Positions 56,823 through 64,000 of a stretch of DNA of 64,000 nucleotides are shown here, piece by piece. Position 1 is the first letter of the stretch; each line of letters starts with the position of its first letter. The notes under the pieces are model-generated. The model made no database searches, had not been told where the DNA came from, and saw only the letters and a list, made by a program, of their open reading frames with translations. This stretch comes from Toxoplasma gondii ME49 (lineage: Eukaryota; Apicomplexa; Conoidasida; Eucoccidiorida; Sarcocystidae), in contig NC_031480.1 of NCBI RefSeq assembly GCF_000006565.2, positions 5,449,170 to 5,513,169 of the forward strand, read 5' to 3'. Position numbers and translations under genes: made by a program.

Positions 56823-59370
56823 CCTCGGACGTCTCTCAGGCTCGAGTGTGCGGAGCATCAAGAGTCCGCGGTCTCCGCGAGTTTTTTCGCGTCTCTCGCG
56901 AATCGCCACAGGACGCGGGACGCACGGTCGCCAGCTTGAACGCTGCAGAGGAGCAGTGTTTTTCTGACTCTTCTTTGTAAATTCTCGCGAGTCGATAAGT
57001 CACGTTCCTCCGGCTCCGCCTTCGTTTCACTGTTTTATTGCTCCCCTTCTTCTTTTAACGTATGCCCTCGCGCCGCCTCTGCCTCGGCAGAGACCTGCGG
57101 AGCTTCCTTTCGCGTCGCGCTTCTTCTGTCGCGGTCGCCTGGAGGAAGGCGACTTCTGTACGCGAATGCAGCGACTTTGCGAGACCCAGACCTCGCCGCC
57201 AGACTCGCGAACTCCTTCGCAAAGCAAGCGGTCCGGAAAGTCCGTCCTTTTGTCTGCAAGCAGTCCCGCCGATGTCCGCCGCTTGCCGCTCTCGGGGGCG
57301 ACGCTCGGTCCGTGAGAGAGAAGGAAAGTTGCGGGGACAAAGAAAGGCAGGCCTTGTCTCCTCGCCTCGAGTTTTCCGGCGGTCAAACGCTGTGTCCAGG
57401 GATGCCCTGCGCATATGCGTCGCCGAACGGCATGTCTCTTCATTTTCGATTTTTTTATAAACTTTTTTTTGTGTGGCGATGTGTATTTGTGCGCAAGCGT
57501 CGACGTTCGGACGCTCGCGTGTAGAGTTTCCGACGTCGATTTGCGTTTCCTTCCTGGCGTCTTCTTCGCGATTCGCGGAGCACGAGTCAACTTCGATGTC
57601 CCTCTTGTCTTTCCTTGCATGCAACCAAGGCCTCTCTCGGCAGCTGCTGTCATCTGTACAGGTGGTTCAAACTGGGACTGAGCGCATGCAGAGCTGAGTG
57701 TCATGGCCAAACGGAAATCCCGCTAAGACTTTCGAAACTTCGAAACTGCTTCCCCGTTCAGCTGCATGTACACAGCAAACTCCAGATCGACGTCGAAACC
57801 TCTTTTTGTCAGGCAGACGCAGATCCACGTACAAACACCCATATCAATGCATGCACAGCTGCCTATCTGCATGCATTGGTATATATATATATATATATAT
57901 ATATAGGTGTATCTGGACAGATGTATTATGAGGGGAGAACAGAGACTGTGAGTGGGTCTGAGCACTGCTGAAGACCTCGAGCAGGCTCGAAGATAAAGAA
58001 TTGTAAATGCGTTATCTTGAATGAATAGTAGACACACGGATGCCGATGCGACTTTGGAAGAAGATAACGAACTCGGTCCAGTCGTCAGCAGCGACTTCGT
58101 CGTCTACCTCTTTCCATCTCTCTGTCACTCTCGTTTTCTCTTTTTGCCTCTCTGTTTCTCTTGCTCTCTGCCTTTCCCTGGAAGACCCCCGCGACTGTCG
58201 CCTGTTCTTCTGACGCATGCATCTCCGTTTCCAAGCGTTTCAGAAAGGCGACGAGGAAGCGAGAAGCGGCTTTTGAAGAGAAGCTCTTTCGCTTCTAAAC
58301 GGTGGCAAATCGTCGCCTGGTGAACACGAGAGGCCTAAAGCAGATCGCGTCTGTTTCTAGGACTCTAAAGACACTCCAGAAGGCGGAAAATGCATGCAAA
58401 GAAAAGTACAAATGTCTCGCAGTGGTTTCGTGTATTCGCTGCGCCCAAGGCTCAGGGACGCATCGCGAAAATGTGCCATTTCCTTTGTGAAAAAAGAAGA
58501 TATGAAATCGACGCAAAACGGTTATGACGAAGCACCTTCAGCGGCTTGAGGGGCGCTGCGGAGTATGGACCCCTGGACGATCTGCGGACGAACAAACGCG
58601 AAACTCTCGCATGTACGCATGCGCATGCATTTGCATGCGAGTGTATGCGCATGAACGTGTGTTGTACAGACACTGCGCCGAGAGAAGGTGCATGCGCAGC
58701 GCTACAAAAATAGGTTTTCTCGTCCTCCTTCAGCTGGACATGAAGTGCATGCTTTGCTTCAGTTTGGTTTGAACTTTTCAGAAGAAATCCAGTCCGTGAG
58801 ACACTCCCGACAATTCTATGCACCTCAGGATGCACTTCCGAAATTCCGTCTCTGCCTCCTATTCCCCTCCTCGCGCTAGACTCTGTCAGAGAAACGACGC
58901 TGCAGATGTCGCGCCAAAAGCAAGAAACGCCTCAGGCGAAAAAGCCGCGAAGCGCAGGAACGCGAAGCAGAGACGCGAGTTACGAGGAGAAACGAGGAAA
59001 CAAAAAGTCTGGGGAGAGGCAAGCAGACGAAATGCGCTCTCCACTTGACTTTCGAGAGTTCTCGCCGTCGCGGCTCCCCCTCCGCCTGGCCGTCGGCTGT
59101 CTCGTCCAATGTGTCAATCGCGCAGAGGAGGAAACGCGACGAGCGAGCAGACTCGAGGAAGCAAGCAAAAAAAACCTGAGAGAAACGCGGCCTTGAGACC
59201 CTGCGACAAAGTGGGCAAAGACGCAACAAGCGCGAACTCCTGCAGCCTCTCTACAACAGCCGAGAAGCTGTGACGTCGGCATACGAGCACAGCGAAGAAA
59301 CGCCCGCGAGAAACAGGACAAGAAGGGTAAACAAAAAACGCGAGAGCACGAGCAGACAGAATGGAAACGT
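56823..59370. other. Convergent 3' flanks (ZnT / Ubc6-like)
   Basis: A 2.5-kb stretch between the ZnT stop and the Ubc6-like stop. Open frames at 57.0-57.7 kb and 58.9-59.2 kb are present on both strands without motifs. A TA tract lies at 57878-57905. I see no supported gene. Confidence 0.45.
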
Positions 59371-62300
59371 CTACCGATCGTCATGTTGCAGAAAGGCGCG
59401 GAATCGCCAGAGAAGGGCAGCGACGCTGGTGCCCACGATGAGGACGAGAAGCAGAGTCGTCGCGAGGCTTCTCTCTCGACACCAGCCTCCCTTCCGTCCT
59501 CCTTCGCCTCTCTCCGCAGCTCTCTCACTCTCTCGGTGCATGGCGCCCGGTTCCTGCGTTGGAGGGCCGCGCTGAGAACCTTGAGGTTCACCAGCTATCG
59601 CGTTTCTCTTCGATGCCGCCTCGCTCTTCCCTGCAGCCGGCGATACACCGGAGAGAGAAAAACCGCGCGCAGGGTCCTGGAAAAACGAGGGGGAAAATGA
59701 GGGGGAACAAGAGGTGAAAAAGCATGGAAAAAGGAGCCTGGAGACACATAAGACGGAGAACGGGGAGAAAACAAGAAAAATGAATCTCCAGGAGGCAACG
59801 AGAAAGGATGGAAAGGAGACAAGACGACTCAACCGACGCCCGAAGGCAGGCCAGGGACATTCTACCGTCGAAACAGGTGCATGCGCGTTGTCTCGTTTTG
59901 AGGAGAATCTGCACAGAAACTCATATATATAATATAAATATATACAATATAAATATATATAATATAAATATATATAATATAAATATAATATAAATATATA
60001 TATGAAGAGGGGAATCCCAGGTATTGACGTAGGTCTGCGCATGCAGAGGTCGCGCCTCGCATACTCTTTTGCGCACTGTCTGGACGCGCATCGACAGCTC
60101 CACCTGCATCTGTCTCCGAACGCCTATTTGCATGCAGATCTATGGACGGAGACACGCAGGCGAGAGTCCGGGAATGGGCAGAGAGGCGCCTGCGGTGAGT
60201 TGGCCTCGCCTACGTATTTTGAGTCGTCCACGAAGTCAGGAAACATGGCGGCAAAGTTCTTGTGTTTTTTGTTTTCCGAAAACGACTGCAGAGCCAGGCG
60301 TCGGCGCTGCGCGAAACTCATCGAGACGCTCCCATGAGTCGCCGCGTCCCCCGCATCTGAAAACCACAATGGCTCCCCAGACAACACCATCTCACAACCG
60401 CACGCAGGCACCCGGTTACAAGCATAGACATGCATATATACATACATATCTACACATATATATGTATAAATATATATATATATATATGTGGACTTATATA
60501 TATGTATATGTTTACATACGTATATGAATTCGGGAGAGGGGCATATCTATCTTTGGCGTACACAAACATGCACACTTTGACCTCACAACCGCACATGAGC
60601 CTGTACCTGCATAGACCCACATACACGTGGAGAATGTATACATCGATAGATAGATACATCAGTAGATAGATATACATATATAGATATATAGATATATACG
60701 TAGATACAGAGATATATGTAAATATATAATTATATATATATATATATATATAATTGCTTCTGCAGGTGCAGGAACGCCTCTGCAAAATCCTGTTTCGCAC
60801 TTTCACTTGCTTCCCTGAAGAATGGACAGACAACTCACCGAGCATGAAGCTGAGAAAAGCCGTCACCAGCGTCTCCAGCCTCCAAGACGGATTCCAGGAC
60901 TCCTGAAGAAAACGAAAAGAGCAAAAAAACGTTCGTTCGCGCTTGGAGCTCAAAGGCTGTTGCATGCAATTCGACGAGACGGCGAAGCGCATAAACACGC
61001 AGATGAAAACGCGCGCAAATCAAACAGACGCCACGAGGCACAAATGACGACCGAAGCCTCTGAAAAGGACCAAAGGGAAAGTGCAAATCAGATTCCCTAT
61101 ATATGTATATATATAGATACGCATATATATATATATATATGCATATATATACATACTTACAAATATGTATATATATATATATATATATATGCAAATGTAT
61201 ATTAGTATGAATGTAGGAGTGTCTTTCTCATACGTTTGCATTTTGGGTCATCAAAAGTCCTACAGCTGTAGTAAAAGACACAGAAATACTCTTCGTATCG
61301 ATCTCAATGGATAAGTGCTTCCCACAGATAATACAGATGTCCATATATATATATATATATGCATATATATATATATATATTTTTCACATGTATGAATTGA
61401 GTGTGTATATGTCGACAGGTCTGTACGTCCAGAAGAGGAATAAAGCAGGCAGATGTTAAATATCCAGAACAGAAAGATATGTGGAGGTGGAGCATCTGGG
61501 GGCAAGCCGACACATTTGCATGCAAAGCAACGTGCAGAGAGCCGACGAAAGCCGCATGTTTCGCAGCCGCGGAAACGTTTCCTCTGTCCAGAGTCTCGTC
61601 CTCCCAGTCTCGAGAGTGCGTCTTCCTTCATTTTGAGTGCATGCGGACGCGCTTCTCGGGGGATTCCCAGGAAAAAGACTGGTCCGCAGGATTCCTCACA
61701 GGGTGGAAGTCGCTCATGGACATGCAGATGCGTTTGTTGACCTCGAAGCGTCCACTGGGCGTGAGCATGAAGATCGACGGAGGCTCGAAAGGATAGTTGG
61801 GAGGAAAAACCTGGAAGAAGCGAGAGCAAACGAAGACGAGGCAGAAGAGGAACCAGCCAAAATCCAGATGTACAAGAGAGCGAAAGACTCAGCAAAAGAG
61901 ACGGCAAAGACAACGTGCAGCGCACACACCAGGTGACGCTACGGAATCAGGCGAGACCCCAGCTGTGCAGCGGAAAGCGCGCCGCATTGTTTGCTTCGGT
62001 CCCAGGCTCTTTCTTTTTTCTTATCTCCTCGCTCTCTTCTCTCCTCCCTCTCTCTCCCTCTTGCCTTTCTCTTCTGTTCGCGCGTTTCGTCGCTCCGCTG
62101 AGACCTGCGCGCCTACCAGCTTGCCGTGGTAGACGCCTCCGTGGTAAGGGGAGTCCGCAGGGAGGTCGTGTCTGCAGAGAAGAAAGACAAAAGACAAAAG
62201 ACAAAAGAGCGTCGATTCTCCCGACTGGTTGAGTGACTGTCTGCAGGCGTCCGGCTCTCGACAGACAGAGGCTGGCGCCAGAGACCGGCGTGCAGAGAGG

Positions 62301-62839
62301 AGAAAGCGTCTGTTTCGCCGTCGCGAGGAAAAGCACACAGAACGTGGATCCAGCAGACGAAGATGGCGTCGGTCTCAACAACAGAGGACCGCGCAGTGGA
62401 CCGTCGGAGAACGACGAAGCAGAGGGGAGCAGAGGGGAGAAGAGGGGAGAAGAGGAGAGAAGAGGGGAGAAGAGGAGAGAAGAGGGGAGAAGAGGAGAGA
62501 AGAGGGGAGAAGAGGAGAGAAGAGGGCGAGGCGACTTTGAAGAGCCTCGAGTAGCAAGAAAAACGGCCGCGTCGCACGCATCACTCGCCGCTCCCGAGCG
62601 CCAGAGGGAGGCTGCTGCGCAGCGCAAAGAGCGAACCATTCGCTTCAAAAGAAAAAACAGTCTCTCGCTGTTTGGAAAGACAGAACTCACAGGACGAAGT
62701 GCCAAGTCAGTGTGTCGTTCATATCCGGCTGTAACTGCGCATGCGGCACGCCGCCCTGCCTCTGCAAAAGCGAAAACTCGCGCGCAAGGCGGCCGGGACC
62801 GAGGAAGGCGCCTCGGCCTCCTCCCTTGTCGCGGGACAT
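59371..62839 (-). CDS. Ubc6/UBE2J-type tail-anchored ubiquitin-conjugating enzyme
   Basis: Six minus-strand exons, 62839-62691, 62171-62117, 61810-61700, 60902-60839, 60356-60214 and 59676-59371, join in phase and give 275 residues (yeast Ubc6 250, human UBE2J2 259). The enzyme carries ubiquitin for ER-associated degradation, and its C-terminus anchors it in the ER membrane. The fold runs [41 protein letters not shown], then the catalytic Cys97 in [13 protein letters not shown]. The non-canonical '[15 protein letters not shown]' segment, in place of the usual HPN-containing E2 sequence, is diagnostic of the Ubc6/J class. A Lys-rich helix ([11 protein letters not shown]) is followed by a variable linker and a C-terminal hydrophobic anchor at 245-264 ([20 protein letters not shown]) ending [11 protein letters not shown]. 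Several introns contain TA tracts. Confidence 0.95.
59922..60003. repeat. TA/TATAA microsatellite in an intron
   Basis: Repeats of the form tataatataaata inside the last intron of the Ubc6-like gene. Confidence 0.9.
60450..60755. repeat. TA, GATA and CATA-rich tracts in an intron
   Basis: TA runs at 60450-60500 and 60715-60755, with GATA/GATAGA repeats at 60645-60690, in the fourth intron of the Ubc6-like gene. Confidence 0.85.
61098..61205. repeat. TA-rich microsatellite in an intron
   Basis: TA runs with GCATATA and TACATAC interruptions. A similar tract lies at 61343-61383 in the same intron. Confidence 0.9.
62416..62527. repeat. Purine-only GA minisatellite in intron 1
   Basis: Tandem gagaagagg(gg/ag)aga units, almost free of pyrimidines on the plus strand, in intron 1 of the Ubc6-like gene. 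On the transcribed sense it is a C/T-only tract about 245 bp upstream of the exon 2 acceptor. Confidence 0.9.
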
Positions 62840-63640
62840 CGAACAGACGCTTGGAGAAACGCAGCAACCGAGAGGAGCGGAGAAGAATGCGCGAACAGGT
62901 CGACAGAGAGCGAAGCGGGGGAACAGAGAGGAGAACGCACGAAGGAAAGAAGAAGACGTGGAGACGAAGCGAAGCGGAGACAAGGGAGACAACGAGAGAG
63001 CAGAGCACAGGGGTTGCCTCTGAAAGACTTGAAGCGACTGAGAGGTAGCTGGGCGAGCAGCCACTGTCGACAAGGAGAGCAGAGGCGACGGGAGCTACGA
63101 GGAAGAACAAGACGAAGACGCGGTCAGAAGAGACTGGTGTCTCGCGGCAATGCTCGATGGAGGAGAAGCAGCGTGACGGAACTGCTGTGAGTTACGGAAA
63201 TCGAGTTCTTTCCGCTGCGTCAAGCAGTCCATCGGGATGGCCTTTTGAACAGCAGTTGCCCTTTCTTTCCTTCGCGCGCTCGGGACATGCAGAAGGTTCG
63301 ACAGTGAGTGGGGGGCGGGAGAGAGGATCCGCAGAGTGACACCCGAAGAAGTCACGCGAGACGCCGCAGGTCCGGAAGTCGCCGAGACGAGTGCGAAACC
63401 AGCGGGCCGTGCAGCTCGCGCGACGGAAGCGACGGAGGGAAGGGGGAAAAGAGGAGCAGAAAAGGAGGAGTGGAACGGGAGGCGTCTTCGCCGCTACTGT
63501 GTTCTCTGCGGGGCCTCGCGCTGTGGTGTTCCGCTCGAAAGGACAACAGAGAGTGAACATCCCGCGAGAGAGGGCTGGAGAGAGTGTGCGGCACAGACAG
63601 TGTCTGTTTTTCGCGGAAAGCCGACAGAAGAGACGCGAGG
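62840..63640. promoter_or_regulatory. Upstream flank of the Ubc6-like gene
   Basis: The stretch should contain the Ubc6-like promoter and, if the right-edge gene is real, its leader. Open frames exist on both strands but show no motifs. Confidence 0.35.
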
Positions 63641-64000
63641 ATGGTCTTCGACTGCGTCCGTAAAAAGAGAGCGGAGGAGGAGCCCGTTCTGGTGAGCTCA
63701 GCTGGGGCTCTTTTCCCTCTCGCTGCCCGCTGTGTCTCCCTAACACGACTACTACGACTACGCTGTTCCTTCGCTTTTCTCCCGCAAGACACGACCAGTC
63801 GCGAGAGCCGCAAGACCGCGCGCGCGAGAGAGGAAACCGCGGCGAGGGAGGCACCGCAGAAGCGAAGGAGTTCTCTCTGGGACCCCAGAGAAACGACATC
63901 CAAGGCAAGAGCTTTGTCTGGGGGACCGGCGGAAAACGACACAAACGACGCATGCTGGCGCGCGCGAGCGTCGAGCCGTCTCGGGGGTGTACGTACAGCC
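63641..64000 (+). CDS. Possible 5' end of a gene leaving the window
   Basis: An ATG at 63641 opens a 17-codon exon (MVFDCVRKKRAEEEPVL) that ends exactly at a gtgagc donor (63691). A phase-matching acceptor at 63797-63798 (acgaccag) leads into a frame open to the edge, with EFSLGPQRNDIQGKSFVWG and GGKRHKRRMLARAS, which looks like real protein. I do not recognise it. The sequence ends in a palindrome copy at 63984-64000. Minus-strand ORFs over the same bases (VVFSAGPPDKALALDVV) are alternatives. Confidence 0.3.
   Translation, partial: MVFDCVRKKRAEEEPVLVSSAGALFPLAARCVSLTRLLRLRCSFAFLPQDTTSRESRKTARAREETAAREAPQKRRSSLWDPRETTSKARALSGGPAENDTNDACWRARASSRLGGVRTA

Overview
The window is nuclear DNA from a coccidian apicomplexan, most likely Toxoplasma gondii or a close relative such as Hammondia or Neospora. 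The evidence is internal: GC-rich genes with many short exons and GT-AG introns, long low-complexity Ser/Glu/Arg-rich protein insertions, frequent TGCATGC and AGAGACG motifs, (TA)n-rich intergenic and intronic tracts, and proteins with apicoplast-type leaders. There are no operons, rRNAs, tRNAs, transposons or CRISPR arrays that I can support. Exon boundaries below were read by eye from splice sites, reading-frame phase and protein-family similarity. No search was run.

Layout. (1) 1.3-2.9 kb, plus: a secreted alpha-crystallin/Hsp20-like protein. (2) 4.7-5.7 kb, minus: a small acyl-CoA-binding protein whose first exon is 10 nt. (3) 6.9-12.1 kb, plus: a single-exon, 1731-residue unrecognised nuclear-looking protein. 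(4) 13.5-19.3 kb, minus: a CPBP-family intramembrane metalloprotease-like protein with a signal peptide and transit-like leader; its first intron carries an AT-rich minisatellite. (5) 20.0-20.7 kb: a nearly perfect 36-copy, 20-bp satellite. (6) 23.6-27.5 kb, minus: an NPL4-like MPN-domain protein with a recessed signal sequence, a candidate apicoplast (SELMA/ERAD-like) component. (7) 32.0-34.8 kb, plus: RPF1, a Brix-domain ribosome biogenesis factor. (8) 38.7-46.2 kb, plus: a divergent OCRL/INPP5B-type protein with ASH and RhoGAP-like modules and a 5-phosphatase fold that has lost its catalytic motifs. (9) 48.2-50.6 kb, minus: FEN1. (10) 51.9-56.8 kb, plus: a ZnT-type zinc transporter. (11) 59.4-62.8 kb, minus: a tail-anchored Ubc6/UBE2J-type E2. 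(12) 63.6 kb to the edge: a possible head-to-head plus-strand gene that leaves the window.

Functional themes. The genes mostly do unrelated housekeeping jobs: replication and repair (FEN1), ribosome assembly (RPF1), lipid handling (ACBP) and zinc storage (ZnT). Two belong to the ubiquitin/ERAD world: Ubc6, probably at the ER, and the NPL4-like protein, possibly at the apicoplast, where a relocated ERAD system imports proteins. The NPL4-like and CPBP genes lie next to each other on the minus strand and both begin with secretory plus transit-like leaders. Gene pairs alternate between convergent and divergent, so most long gene-free stretches are shared 3' flanks or shared promoters.

The most interesting observations are the leader-bearing NPL4-like protein, the OCRL-like pseudophosphatase, a dispersed near-perfect palindrome (GGGGTGT-NNNN-ACACC) found in coding, intronic and intergenic DNA, and the perfect 20-bp satellite that has no stop codon in any of the six frames.
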